Source: Clostridiales bacterium (GTDB lineage: Bacteria; Bacillota; Clostridia; Lachnospirales; Lachnospiraceae). From it: a DNA stretch of 63,483 bases. This document shows positions 7,793 through 17,078 of the stretch, piece by piece. Within the stretch, counting starts at the first letter, position 1. The number at the start of each line of letters is the position of its first letter. Under the pieces are notes generated by a model, which was given only the letters and a program-made list of their open reading frames with translations, was not told the origin of the DNA and ran no database searches. The position numbers and the translations under genes were made by a program. The stretch lies in contig JAJQCD010000029.1 of assembly GCA_021202925.1 (NCBI GenBank), positions 1-63,483 of the forward strand, in the 5' to 3' direction.

Positions 7793-8746
7793 TTATTTAC
7801 ACACGTTCACCGGATTCCCGTCCAGATACGCATAAACATTGTCAAAGACAATCTTTGCCCGGCGCAGCATCGCTTCCTCGGAGATAAACGCCTGGTGGGG
7901 CGTCAGCAGCGTGTTCTTCGCATGAAGCAACGGATAATTCGCCGGCAGCGGCGGTTCCATATCAAACACATCCACACAGGCAAAGCCAAGCCGGTCTTCG
8001 TTCAGCGCCCGTGCCAGCGCAGCATTGTCTACAATCGGCCCTCGCGCACAGTTGATGAACACCGCATCTTTCTTCATACGGGCGATCTGCTCCTCGCCAA
8101 TGAAGCCCCTAGTCTGCGGATTAAGCGGCAGATTCAGAGAAATAATATCACTCTCGGATAATACTTCATCCAGAGATTTGTATTCGATTCCAAGCGCCTT
8201 TGTCTCCTCCGAACAGCTGCGGTTATAGGCGATCACCTTCGCACCGAATGCCAGAAAGAGCTTCGCACACATCGTTCCGATGCGTCCCAGACCAATGATT
8301 CCCACCGTGCGGCCGGCGATCTCGCGCCCGCCAATCCCGGCGCTGGTCCCTCCCTGGCGAACTGCCTCATTGGCCTTCGCTACATTGCGCAGACCATCCA
8401 CAGCCATGCCAATTACCAGCTCCGCCACGGTCTGGTTGGAATACCCTGCGCAGTTGCAGATCATAATGCCCCGTTCCCGGCATGCCTCCACCGCCACATG
8501 ATCGATTCCCGTAAACGCCACAGAAAGCAGTTTCAGACGGTCTGCCGCCTCCACCACACTCGCCGGATACGGATTGTTCGCAATCATGACAACGTCACAC
8601 CCTGCGCTGCGAGCGGCAAGCTCCGCCGGGTCCATCGTCTTCGTATCATAGCTGACAAATTCATGTCCACGCTCCACGAATCCCGCAGACAATCCCGCAA
8701 TCACCTGCTCTGGCACACCGATCGGTTCCAGTAAACTGATTTTCAT
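7793..8746 (-). CDS. D-isomer-specific 2-hydroxyacid dehydrogenase
   Basis: A 317-residue NAD-dependent dehydrogenase of the SerA/LdhA superfamily. The Rossmann motif GLGRIG lies at residues 152-157. The catalytic triad is Arg235 (NCARGP), Glu264 (DMEPPLP) and His284 (LTPHQ). There is no ACT domain, so it is not a regulated biosynthetic SerA. Being next to glycerate kinase, it could reduce hydroxypyruvate or tartronate semialdehyde to glycerate, but this is inference from context. Substrate assignment by sequence alone is unreliable in this family. Confidence 0.9.
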   Translation of the reverse strand: MKISLLEPIGVPEQVIAGLSAGFVERGHEFVSYDTKTMDPAELAARSAGCDVVMIANNPYPASVVEAADRLKLLSVAFTGIDHVAVEACRERGIMICNCAGYSNQTVAELVIGMAVDGLRNVAKANEAVRQGGTSAGIGGREIAGRTVGIIGLGRIGTMCAKLFLAFGAKVIAYNRSCSEETKALGIEYKSLDEVLSESDIISLNLPLNPQTRGFIGEEQIARMKKDAVFINCARGPIVDNAALARALNEDRLGFACVDVFDMEPPLPANYPLLHAKNTLLTPHQAFISEEAMLRRAKIVFDNVYAYLDGNPVNVCK

Positions 8747-8831
8747 CCTCCATACACCTCATCTTTCTGTTATTTCCTGCGAAAATACGGAAATCCGGGT
8801 CACAGACACTGACCTGACTTCGTATCATCAT

Positions 8832-10013
8832 TCACTTTGTATACTCCTGATACACAGCTACATGGTCATAAATGCATCTCCAGGCGCTGTGCGCATTCGC
8901 TGTCACGCAGATATAATGCTTTCCACTCTCTGTCACCGCATAGCTCGCCGCACAGTTTCCCGACTGAAGCACATATCCGGTCTTCGCACAGACAACCTCT
9001 CCATGCGTATCCTTATCCTCGATCCGGCGCAGAAACCAGTTGGAGAGTTCGATTCCATCCGGATGCTGCTCCGTCTGCGAAGTCGTATAAATATGCGCCG
9101 TCAGCACCTCCCGGCTCAGGTCATTCTCCACCGCCGCCTTGAGAATCATCGCCATATCATAAATCGAACAGTAATGGCTGTCATCGTAAAAGCCGACGCA
9201 GTTCGTGAAATGTGCGCTGTCAGACAGTCCCAGCTCATCCAGCTTCTCATTCATCATCCCGACAAAATCATCCAGCGATCCGGCCACATACATGGCCAGC
9301 CCCGCCGCCGCGTCCGCACCGGATGGAAGAATCGTCCCATACATCAGATCCCGCACCGTCACCACCTCGTCGACCGCAAATCCGGCCGCGCTGGCATCAT
9401 TCGAATAGCTGTAATCCGTGATCTCCCTGGTAATGGTGAACGTGTCATCCAGATCGGTGACATGCTCCGCCGCCACCAGCACCGTCAGTATCTTCGTCAT
9501 CGATGCCGGACTGATCCGGTCATAGGCATTCTTCTGTCCAGCTATCGTATTCTCATCCAGATCCACCAGCAATGCATAGCTGCTCTGTACATTTTCACTT
9601 GTGATCGCCACCGTCGCGTCCGTCTCCTGCGGCGCGTATCCCTTCGCAAAAGGAAGATCCGCAGATCCGCTACTCCCGCCAATCACAATCTCTCCGTCAT
9701 CCGTAAGCGTCCGGTCCTGCGTCCCATCTGGCACTCCGCCTTCATCCACCAGATTCTCTGGCGTCGTCTCTGTCCCGGTTCCGGCATCTTCGCCATTTTC
9801 TCTGTCCCCGGACTCAGCCACCGCCGTCTGCTCTTCGGTCATTTCCAAATCGGTATCCCGGCTGCCAACAACCCTGCCCCCGATCACACGAATTCCCACC
9901 ACCAGCAGGATCCCCAGACAGCAGGCCAGTGCAATCCTCCTTCGGATCACCTTTCTTCTTCTCCGCCGCCTTGCCTCCTTCTGCCGCCTGCGGCGTCTCA
10001 TTTCCTCATCCAC
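8832..10013 (-). CDS. Membrane-anchored D-alanyl-D-alanine carboxypeptidase
   Basis: 393 residues. An extremely Arg-rich cytoplasmic start (residues 5-26) is followed by one membrane segment (27-47) and an acidic low-complexity linker to about 120. The catalytic domain follows: Ser171 in SMTK (171-174) and KTG at 344-346. The middle SxN-type motif reads SGA (231-233), with Ala where most class members have Asn. It is predicted to trim peptidoglycan stem pentapeptides outside the membrane. The dehydrogenase gene follows after 85 bases without a clear terminator. Confidence 0.88.
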   Translation of the reverse strand: MDEEMRRRRRQKEARRRRRRKVIRRRIALACCLGILLVVGIRVIGGRVVGSRDTDLEMTEEQTAVAESGDRENGEDAGTGTETTPENLVDEGGVPDGTQDRTLTDDGEIVIGGSSGSADLPFAKGYAPQETDATVAITSENVQSSYALLVDLDENTIAGQKNAYDRISPASMTKILTVLVAAEHVTDLDDTFTITREITDYSYSNDASAAGFAVDEVVTVRDLMYGTILPSGADAAAGLAMYVAGSLDDFVGMMNEKLDELGLSDSAHFTNCVGFYDDSHYCSIYDMAMILKAAVENDLSREVLTAHIYTTSQTEQHPDGIELSNWFLRRIEDKDTHGEVVCAKTGYVLQSGNCAASYAVTESGKHYICVTANAHSAWRCIYDHVAVYQEYTK

Positions 10014-10127
10014 CGGTCAATCCTCTCTGTCCATGTTCTTCCTGAAACAGTATACATCTCCCGATCCGATTTTTCAATATCGATTCTACATGTCCACCGT
10101 TGTTCGCGACACAGGCAACCCGGACAC

Positions 10128-10166
10128 AGTGCGGCGCCCTGACTTTCCGCCAGGGCGCCGCGCACT
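10128..10166 (-). terminator. GC-rich hairpin after the PepSY gene
   Basis: AGTGCGGCGCCCTG pairs with CAGGGCGCCGCGCACT (two extra bases in one arm) just after the stop of the PepSY gene. No U-run follows, so it is a strong hairpin but only a tentative terminator. Confidence 0.4.
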
Positions 10167-10181
10167 GCACACTCACTGTTC

Positions 10182-10769
10182 TCAATCGGAATCAACCTCC
10201 CAGGCCAGAACCTCGCCGGTCGAAGCATCCACCTCTGCTTCGTATTCAAGCTTTGCCGTCCGGAATTCGATCTCATAGATCATTCTTCCGTCGTCGCTGT
10301 CCAGTTTCACCTTCAGCTTACTCACCTGAGACTCGGATACTCCGGCTTTCTCAAAGACAACGGACTTCGCCTGATCCGCGCTGATTTTCACTTCAGCGAC
10401 CGCCGGTTTTAAAGAAGATGACTGCGAATGTCTGTAATGTTCCTCTCTGTCACAGTCAAAATCAAGGATCGCTCCGGTTGAAGCATGAATCTCATATTCA
10501 TACTCGACAAAACTATCGGTATACCATTCGATCTCATACACATGGATTCCATCGTCCCAATCCAGCTTCACCTTCGTAAAGGTCACCTCGTCACTGTCCA
10601 GCCCGGCATGCTCCAGCGCAATTGCTTTCGCTTCCTCCAGCGTGACACTCACATTCGACGCCGACACATTGACCGCGTATCTGGTCGAAGCCTGGACACT
10701 CAAAACCGACGCTGCCATGACCACTCCCATCGCAATTGTCGTTACAAGTACCTGAATTTTTCTCTTCAT
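10182..10769 (-). CDS. Secreted protein with two PepSY domains
   Basis: 195 residues. The N-terminal signal peptide (KRKIQVLVTTIAMGVVMAAS) ends in a likely cleavage site near VQA at 26-28. Two PepSY repeats follow at about 38-97 and 125-192, each with the pattern EAKAIALEHAG...VTFTKVKLDWDDG...YEIEW. PepSY domains are linked to inhibition of extracellular proteases or to sensing at the cell surface. The gene is divergent from the two-component system at 10938, which is flanked on the other side by another PepSY protein, so it probably belongs to that regulon. Confidence 0.88.
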   Translation of the reverse strand: MKRKIQVLVTTIAMGVVMAASVLSVQASTRYAVNVSASNVSVTLEEAKAIALEHAGLDSDEVTFTKVKLDWDDGIHVYEIEWYTDSFVEYEYEIHASTGAILDFDCDREEHYRHSQSSSLKPAVAEVKISADQAKSVVFEKAGVSESQVSKLKVKLDSDDGRMIYEIEFRTAKLEYEAEVDASTGEVLAWEVDSD

Positions 10770-10937
10770 ATCGAAATCCTCCTTCTGTTCTGTATGTTTT
10801 CTGTTTCGTTGTTTTCGTAGTTCTACTATAACGAAAAATAATTAAAAAATTATTAGAGATTTTCATTCCCCGCAATTTATTATATAATTGTTTTACTGAA
10901 CTTTGCATAGTCGTTTGGAAGGAGGAAACAGCCACTC

Positions 10938-11612
10938 ATGAGAATTCTGATCGCAGAGGATGAACGGGATTTGAACCGACTGATTACAAAAACCCTGGAA
11001 AAGAACGGATACGGCGTAGATGCCTGCTTTGACGGCGAAGAGGCACTCTATTATCTGCAGCACACAGAATATGACGGAGCGATTCTGGATATCTCCATGC
11101 CAAAAATGGACGGCCTCACGGTTCTGAAAAAAATGCGGCAAACGGGCAGCGACCTTCCGGTGATGTTTCTGACCGCCCGGGACAGCATCCGTGACCGCGT
11201 CACCGGGCTGGATCAGGGCGCCGATGATTACCTGGTGAAGCCCTTTGATTTTGACGAGCTGCTTGCCCGGGTTCGCGTAATGACGCGCAGGCGAAGCCCG
11301 CACACATCCAGTGTCCTGACCGTCGGCGACCTGACGCTCGATACCGGGACCCATACTGCGTCCCGTGCCGGACGCAACATCGAATTGTCCGCCAGAGAAT
11401 ATGCCATCCTTGAATTTATGTGTATGAATCCGGGCATGATCCTGTCCCGTGAGAAAATTGAAAACCATATCTGGAACTACGACTACACTGGTGGTTCCAA
11501 TGTCGTGGATGTATACATCAGCTATCTGCGCAAAAAGATTGACCAGAAAGGTGAGCCAAAGCTGATTCATACCGTCTGGGGAACTGGCTGGATGATAAAG
11601 GAGGGGACATGA
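10938..11612 (+). CDS. OmpR-family response regulator of the PepSY-linked two-component system
   Basis: 224 residues: a receiver domain with phospho-acceptor Asp51 (LDISMPKMDG), then a winged-helix output domain from about 125 to 220 (IELSAREYAILEFM, ending TVWGTGWMI). GGAAGGAGG precedes the start. The stop overlaps the kinase start by four bases. It is divergent from the PepSY gene across an AT-rich 168-base region, which probably holds its own binding sites. Confidence 0.95.
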   Translation: MRILIAEDERDLNRLITKTLEKNGYGVDACFDGEEALYYLQHTEYDGAILDISMPKMDGLTVLKKMRQTGSDLPVMFLTARDSIRDRVTGLDQGADDYLVKPFDFDELLARVRVMTRRRSPHTSSVLTVGDLTLDTGTHTASRAGRNIELSAREYAILEFMCMNPGMILSREKIENHIWNYDYTGGSNVVDVYISYLRKKIDQKGEPKLIHTVWGTGWMIKEGT

Positions 11613-12952
11613 ACACCATCAAAGCAAAACTGGTGCTGTGGTTTACAGTCTGTATGGCTCTGATCGCCGCCCTGTGTCTGGGGCTCATGCTGCTGGTAAA
11701 TGAGCGCGTCACCCGGCGGGAATCCTACCAGATTCTTTCGCTCTCCGTCCGTTCCAACCTCTCTGAAATAAGCATCGACGACCATACTCTGTCCATTTCA
11801 CCGGATTTCCAGTTCTATCCCAATGACGTCTATATGCTGATCTACGGCGCCGACGGAGCGCTTCTCTCCGGCCAGGCACCACCGGATTTCGCCGTCGATA
11901 CGCCCCTTGAGAACGGAACGACCAGATTTGTCGACGGAGACGGACACGGTTTTTATATCCTTGACCTCTGGATCCCTTCCGGCTGGGAAGACGGCGTCTG
12001 GCTTCGCGGAGTACTGCAAAGCAGGAATCCGATTCAGATGATGAGCAATCTGTTTACCCTGTTTCTGATTGCCATGCCTTTCTGCATTCTCTGTGCCGCC
12101 GGGGGTGGCTACCTGATCGCCCGGCGGGCACTTGCGCCAATCGAACGCATCGCTGAGACCGCCGGAGACATTGACAAAGGGAACGACCTCTCCCGGCGCA
12201 TCGGCCTCACATCCGGTTCGGACGAAACCCGTCGCCTGGCTGACGCGTTCGACCATATGCTCGAACGCCTGGAACGATCCTTCGAGGCTGAAAAACAGTT
12301 CACTTCCGACGCTTCGCACGAGCTGTGCACCCCGACCTCCGTTATTCTCGCCCAATGCGACTATGCGGAAAAATTTGCGGAAACAGCGGACGAATACCGG
12401 GAAGCGATCGAGGTGATCCACCGCCAGGCCGGAAAAATGTCCCAGCTCATCAGCCGTCTTCTTGACATCACAAGACTGGATCTGGGCACGCAAAAGCTCC
12501 ACATGGATGACATCGATCTGAGCGAAATGGTTTCCGTCATCTGTGAAGAGCAGGATACCGGCGAACGCAGGATCACCCTGGAAAGTCAGATTGAAGAAGG
12601 CATTTTCCTTCACGCCGACTCCTTCCTGATCTCACGCGTCATCACCAACCTGCTGGAAAATGCCCGCAAATACGGCCGGGATGGCGGCTATATCCATGTT
12701 TTCCTCACACGCGATCAGCAAAACGCCCTTCTGCGTGTCGAAGACAATGGCATCGGCATCGCACAGGAAGACATGGAAAAAATCTGGCAGCGATTTTATC
12801 AGGCAAATTCTTCCCGCCCGGACGACGGCAGCCTGGGGCTCGGACTTTCCATGGCACGCCAGATTGTCGAACTCCACGGCGGCGTCATCTTTGCAGAAAG
12901 CAGAGACGGAGAAGGCAGCACCTTCACCGTCCGACTGCCAGTGAAATCGTAA
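11609..12952 (+). CDS. Sensor histidine kinase of the PepSY-linked system
   Basis: 447 residues. Membrane segments lie near 8-30 and 147-171 around an extracytoplasmic domain of about 115 residues. HAMP follows (172-225). The phospho-accepting His237 is in ASHELCTPTSVI, a slightly unusual H box with Cys and Thr where Arg and Leu are common. The ATPase domain has NLLENARKYG, DNGIGI and a GLGLSMARQIV glycine box. It is translationally coupled to the response regulator by ATGA. Confidence 0.94.
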   Translation: MNTIKAKLVLWFTVCMALIAALCLGLMLLVNERVTRRESYQILSLSVRSNLSEISIDDHTLSISPDFQFYPNDVYMLIYGADGALLSGQAPPDFAVDTPLENGTTRFVDGDGHGFYILDLWIPSGWEDGVWLRGVLQSRNPIQMMSNLFTLFLIAMPFCILCAAGGGYLIARRALAPIERIAETAGDIDKGNDLSRRIGLTSGSDETRRLADAFDHMLERLERSFEAEKQFTSDASHELCTPTSVILAQCDYAEKFAETADEYREAIEVIHRQAGKMSQLISRLLDITRLDLGTQKLHMDDIDLSEMVSVICEEQDTGERRITLESQIEEGIFLHADSFLISRVITNLLENARKYGRDGGYIHVFLTRDQQNALLRVEDNGIGIAQEDMEKIWQRFYQANSSRPDDGSLGLGLSMARQIVELHGGVIFAESRDGEGSTFTVRLPVKS

Positions 12953-12996
12953 ACCTCGCATGGATTACCATATACGAAAGGGGACCTGTTCTAAAT

Positions 12997-13845
12997 ATGA
13001 CCAGAAAAAACAACTGCAAGGCCGTTCTTTTATCCGTATGCAGCATTCTGACCACCACCCTGCTCCTTCTTGGCGGCTGCAGCCGGAACACGGACTCCAT
13101 TCCCGTCGAGTACATCGGTATTGACGCCGCAAAGGAGACGGCGCTTGACGCCGCCGGACTGGAATCCGGCCAGGTGACCTTCACCACTGCCGGACTCGAC
13201 AACAAAAACGGAATTTTTTATTATCGCGTGGAATTTCAGGATAACGACGTTGCGTACAGCTACGACATCGACGCGCTGACCGGCGTGATCATCGAAGAAC
13301 GGCTCCCGGAGGAAAGCGCCGTGAATGAACCTTCTTCTGCTGAAGGCTCAGATAAAGTAACCAGTTCAGGCGTTTCTCCCACCGATACGAGTATATCAAA
13401 CGGATCGATCAGTGAGAGTGAAGCAAAGGCAATCGCCCTTTCCGCCGCCGGACTGACAGAGGATGCTGTCACCTTCACGAAAGTGAAACAGGATGAGGAG
13501 GACGGGATTCCCGTCTATGATATTGAATTTTTTACCGATGACAAAAATGAATACGATTTCGATATCCGTATCGAGGATGGCGCCATTCTCAGCTATGAAT
13601 TTGAAACCCATGGCGGTCACCAGCCAGTCGCCCTCGGCTCCGGCACCATTTCTCTGGAGAATGCCATTGAGATCGTCCTCGCCCGTGTCCCCGGCGCCGC
13701 TGCTTCCGACGTTTCCATCCGCCTGGACGAACACGGTGGCCGACAGACCTACAAGGGTGAACTGATCTATAACAATATGGAATATGAATTCCGGCTGGAC
13801 GCCTACAGCGGCAGCGTCCTCGAATGGGAAGCGGAACGGAAATAA
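12997..13845 (+). CDS. Lipoprotein with three PepSY-type domains
   Basis: 282 residues. A lipoprotein signal peptide ends in LLLGGC with acylated Cys28. Three PepSY-like repeats follow, near residues 42-100 (AAKETALDAAGLESGQVTFT), 142-205 (EAKAIALSAAGLTEDAVTFT) and 218-280. A Ser/Thr-rich linker separates the first two. It lies 44 bases downstream of the kinase in the same direction, so it is probably co-transcribed and may be a surface partner of the sensor. A strong terminator follows. Confidence 0.9.
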   Translation: MTRKNNCKAVLLSVCSILTTTLLLLGGCSRNTDSIPVEYIGIDAAKETALDAAGLESGQVTFTTAGLDNKNGIFYYRVEFQDNDVAYSYDIDALTGVIIEERLPEESAVNEPSSAEGSDKVTSSGVSPTDTSISNGSISESEAKAIALSAAGLTEDAVTFTKVKQDEEDGIPVYDIEFFTDDKNEYDFDIRIEDGAILSYEFETHGGHQPVALGSGTISLENAIEIVLARVPGAAASDVSIRLDEHGGRQTYKGELIYNNMEYEFRLDAYSGSVLEWEAERK

Positions 13846-13875
13846 ACAATCCTCCATACTGTCTTTGATTGCCTG

Positions 13876-13923
13876 AAACTGCCCGGAAAATCAGAACCTG
13901 TTGTCTGATTCTCCGGGCAGTTT
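13876..13923. terminator. Strong bidirectional terminator
   Basis: A 20-bp stem with one mismatch (13876-13895 pairs with 13904-13923, core CTGCCCGGA/TCCGGGCAG) and an 8-base loop. Both arms end in short A/T runs (AAA and TTT). It separates the convergent PepSY lipoprotein and pflA genes and would serve both. Confidence 0.85.
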
Positions 13924-13940
13924 ATCTGCATCCATATTAT

Positions 13941-14714
13941 TTATATTCCCAGTAATTTCTCCGCCCGCCGAACCTCCTCCGGTGTCGGCGTCGGGACGCC
14001 ATCCAGGGAATAGGGAATTCCCAGATTATCCCACTTGAACCGTCCGAGTGTATGATAAGGAAGGATCTCCACCCGCCGCACTGTGGACAGTTCCTGCGTC
14101 AGTTCGCGCAAAGCGATGAGTTCCTTCTCGGAATCCGTGAGCCCCGGCACGAGTACGTGCCGGATCCACATATCCTTGCCGTGACCGGCAAGATAACGCG
14201 CCATCGCCAGGATATTCTCATTGTCCCAGCCGGTCAGTTCCCGGTGCAGTTTGCCGTCAACCGCCTTGATGTCAAGCAGGAACAGATCCGTGACCGCCAT
14301 CAGACGGTCAAACTGCTCCCGATACGCCCGATCCATGGAAAATGGATTCCCGGCGGTGTCGAGTGCAGTGTTCACGCCCTTCTCCTTCGCCAGGGTAAAG
14401 AATTCCCTGACAAAATCTGGTTGCAGAAGGGGCTCGCCACCGCTGACCGTAATGCCGCCCTTTTCCTTCCAATAATTGTGGTAGCGGTATACCTTCTCAA
14501 ACAGCTTCCCGGCCGTCCAGCATTCGCCTGCGTCGATCTGCCAGGTCTCCGGGTTGTGACAGTACCGGCAGCGCATGCGGCATCCCTGCAGGAATACCAC
14601 ACAGCGCACGCCCGGTCCGTCTACCAGGCCGAAGGTTTCCAGGGAGTGTACCCGTCCGGTTGTCTCTTCAAACGCCAGCTTACAGCGCGGCATGGCAGGT
14701 TCGGTTGATAACAT
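13941..14714 (-). CDS. pflA: Pyruvate formate-lyase activating enzyme
   Basis: A 257-residue radical-SAM enzyme that installs the glycyl radical on PflB. The iron-sulfur cluster cysteines are Cys45, Cys49 and Cys52 (GCRMRCRYC). [13 protein letters not shown] at the N-terminus and [10 protein letters not shown] in the SAM-binding region are diagnostic. The first ATG (14714) has AAGGAG ten bases upstream and overlaps the end of pflB by 35 bases; an internal ATG at 14693 gives the usual family N-terminus but has no ribosome binding site. Same operon as pflB. Confidence 0.97.
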   Translation of the reverse strand: MLSTEPAMPRCKLAFEETTGRVHSLETFGLVDGPGVRCVVFLQGCRMRCRYCHNPETWQIDAGECWTAGKLFEKVYRYHNYWKEKGGITVSGGEPLLQPDFVREFFTLAKEKGVNTALDTAGNPFSMDRAYREQFDRLMAVTDLFLLDIKAVDGKLHRELTGWDNENILAMARYLAGHGKDMWIRHVLVPGLTDSEKELIALRELTQELSTVRRVEILPYHTLGRFKWDNLGIPYSLDGVPTPTPEEVRRAEKLLGI

Positions 14715-16935
14715 CCTGCTGCTGCTCCTTCGTCAGATCAATAAACTTCACGGCGTAACCGGACACACGGATCGTGAAGTTCGCATACTCCGGCTTCTCC
14801 GGGTGCTCCATCGCATCCTTCAGCTTCTCAATGCCAAATACGTTCACATTCAGATGATGCGCACCCTGATCAAAGTAACCGTCAAGCACATTGACCAGGT
14901 TCTCGGTCCGCTCTGCATCGCTGTGACCGAGCGCATCCGGATTGATCGTCTGGGTATTGGAAATGCCGTCAAGCGCATCCTCATATGGCAACTTCGCAAC
15001 CGAATTTAACGATGCCAGCAGACCGCTCTTCTCCGCGCCGTAAGCCGGGTTCGCTCCCGGAGAAAGCGCTTCCCATGCCTTTCTGCCATCCGGCATGGCG
15101 CCGGTATTTTTGCCATACACCACATTTGAGGTAATGGTCAGAATTGAAGTAGACGGTTTGGAATCACGGTAGGTATGGATGTGCTTTAACTTATCCATAA
15201 AGGACCGGAGAACCCAGACCGCAATCTCATCCGCGCGGTCGTCATCGTTGCCATAACGCGGGAAATCGCCCTCGATTTCGAAGTCAACCGTAATGCCCTT
15301 CTCGTTGCGAATCGGCCTGACCTTCGCATATTTGATCGCACTGAAGGAGTCAACCACATGGGAGAAACCGGCGATTCCGGTCGCGAAGCTGCGTTTGAGA
15401 TGGGTATCAATCAGAGCCATCTCGGCCGCCTCATAGTTATATTTATCATGCATGTAATGAATCATGTTCAGCGTGCCGACATACAGATGGGCCAGCCAGT
15501 CAAGCATGTCATTGTACTTCTCCACAACCTCGTCAAAATCGAGATATTCCGAGGTGATCGGCGCATACTTCGGCCCGACCTGCTCGCCGAGTTTCTCGTC
15601 GACACCGCCGTTAATCGCGTACAGCAGGCACTTCGCCAGGTTCGCGCGGGCGCCGAAGAACTGCAATTCCTTGCCCTGTTCGGTCGCGGACACGCAGCAG
15701 CAGATGGAATAGTCATCGCCCCATACCGGACGCATGACTTCATCGTTCTCATACTGGATGGAGCTGGTCTTCACGGAAATCTCAGCCGCATACCGCTTGA
15801 AATTCTCCGGCAGACGGGAAGAATACAGCACAGTCAGATTCGGCTCCGGAGCCGGTCCCATGTTCTCCAGCGTATGCAGGAAACGGTAATCATTTTTCGT
15901 CACCTGATGACGGCCATCGTTGCCAAAACCGCCCATCACCAGCGTCGCCCACACCGGATCTCCGGAAAACAGCTGATTATAGGATTCAATCCTTGCGAAT
16001 TTCACCATCCGCAGCTTCATGACAAAATGATCGATGAGTTCCTGTGCTTCTTTCTCGGTCAGAACACCGGCCTTTAAATCTCTCTCAAAATAGATATCCA
16101 GGAAGGTAGAGATGCGGCCCACGCTCATCGCCGCGCCGTTCTGCGTCTTAACGGCGGCAAGATAGCCGAAATAGGTCCACTGAATCGCTTCCTTCGCGTT
16201 AGAAGCCGGCTGTGAAATATCAAAACCGTAGACCTTTGCCATCTCCTTCATATCCTTCAGGGCATGGATCTGATCCGCAATCTCCTCACGAAGCTGGAAA
16301 TCATATCTTCTCATGCCGTGCCGTTCCGTGGCTGCGAAATCCTTCTGCTTGCTCTCGATCAGATTATCAATGCCATAGAGGGCAATCCGGCGATAGTCTC
16401 CCACAATCCGGCTGCGGCCGTAGGTGTCCGGCAAACCGGTCAGAATGTGCGCGTGACGGGCTTTTTTCATCTCCGGCGTGTAGATATCGAAAACGCCCTG
16501 ATTGTGTGTCTTGTGATATTTCGTAAAGATCTCATGCAGCTTCTCGCTCGGCTGGTAACCATACATCTGACAGGCCTGTTCCGCCATCTTAATGCCCCCG
16601 TAAGGCATAAACGCGCGCTTCAGCGGCTTGTCTGTCTGCAGACCGACCACCTGCTCCAGATCCTTCATACTCTCATCAATATAACCCGGTCCATATGCGG
16701 TCAGGCTGGATACGATCTCCGTCTCCATATCCAGTACACCGCCTTTTGCCCGCTCCTCCTTCTGCAGCTCCTGAAGCCGTCCCCACAACTTATCTGTGGC
16801 CTCCGTCGGTCCTTCCAGGAACGATTCATCCCCTTCATACTGGGTGTAATTATTCTGAATGAAGTCACGCACATCCACCTTGTATCTCCAGTGCGTCCCC
16901 TTAAAGCCCTTCCATTGCTCTCTGTCCTTTAACAT
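14680..16935 (-). CDS. pflB: Formate acetyltransferase (pyruvate formate-lyase)
   Basis: 751 residues. Converts pyruvate and CoA to acetyl-CoA and formate in anaerobic metabolism. The catalytic cysteines lie in [11 protein letters not shown] (Cys412-414; the usual pair is CC, here there are three). The glycyl radical site is Gly726 in [10 protein letters not shown] strong ribosome binding site (AAGGAGGTGCC) precedes the start. The promoter at 17018-17046 overlaps a Rex-like palindrome, so redox control by NADH/NAD is likely. pflA follows in the same operon. Confidence 0.98.
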   Translation of the reverse strand: MLKDREQWKGFKGTHWRYKVDVRDFIQNNYTQYEGDESFLEGPTEATDKLWGRLQELQKEERAKGGVLDMETEIVSSLTAYGPGYIDESMKDLEQVVGLQTDKPLKRAFMPYGGIKMAEQACQMYGYQPSEKLHEIFTKYHKTHNQGVFDIYTPEMKKARHAHILTGLPDTYGRSRIVGDYRRIALYGIDNLIESKQKDFAATERHGMRRYDFQLREEIADQIHALKDMKEMAKVYGFDISQPASNAKEAIQWTYFGYLAAVKTQNGAAMSVGRISTFLDIYFERDLKAGVLTEKEAQELIDHFVMKLRMVKFARIESYNQLFSGDPVWATLVMGGFGNDGRHQVTKNDYRFLHTLENMGPAPEPNLTVLYSSRLPENFKRYAAEISVKTSSIQYENDEVMRPVWGDDYSICCCVSATEQGKELQFFGARANLAKCLLYAINGGVDEKLGEQVGPKYAPITSEYLDFDEVVEKYNDMLDWLAHLYVGTLNMIHYMHDKYNYEAAEMALIDTHLKRSFATGIAGFSHVVDSFSAIKYAKVRPIRNEKGITVDFEIEGDFPRYGNDDDRADEIAVWVLRSFMDKLKHIHTYRDSKPSTSILTITSNVVYGKNTGAMPDGRKAWEALSPGANPAYGAEKSGLLASLNSVAKLPYEDALDGISNTQTINPDALGHSDAERTENLVNVLDGYFDQGAHHLNVNVFGIEKLKDAMEHPEKPEYANFTIRVSGYAVKFIDLTKEQQQDVINRTCHAAL

Positions 16936-17009
16936 AAGGCACCTCCTTCATCGATATGCGATTTCATGCAGCCGCAGCGTTTTCTCATTAAGTTAGCCTT
17001 GACTAATCG

Positions 17010-17027
17010 CTGTTAAAATTATAACAG
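17010..17027. promoter_or_regulatory. Rex-like operator over the pflB promoter
   Basis: CTGTTAAAATTATAACAG is a dyad with perfect 6-base arms (CTGTTA/TAACAG) that covers the pflB -10 box. It agrees with the clostridial Rex consensus (TTGTTAA-N4-TTAACAA) at 11 of 14 defined positions. Rex is the NADH-responsive repressor of fermentation genes. Confidence 0.65.
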
Positions 17028-17046
17028 AGTCCCATGAAAAAGACAA
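17018..17046 (-). promoter_or_regulatory. pflB promoter
   Basis: On the minus strand TTGTCT (17041-17046) is followed after 17 bases by a perfect TATAAT (17018-17023). It lies just beyond the end of the yesN-type gene, so pflB has its own promoter although it follows the two-component operon in the same direction. No hairpin terminator separates them. Confidence 0.85.
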
Positions 17047-17078
17047 GTTCTTTTACGCGTACAATCGTTAAAAAAACA

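Noticed and set aside
14680-14714. Internal ATG at 14693 as the pflA start.
   Set aside because: It gives the more usual N-terminus but has no ribosome binding site, whereas the ATG at 14714 follows AAGGAG.
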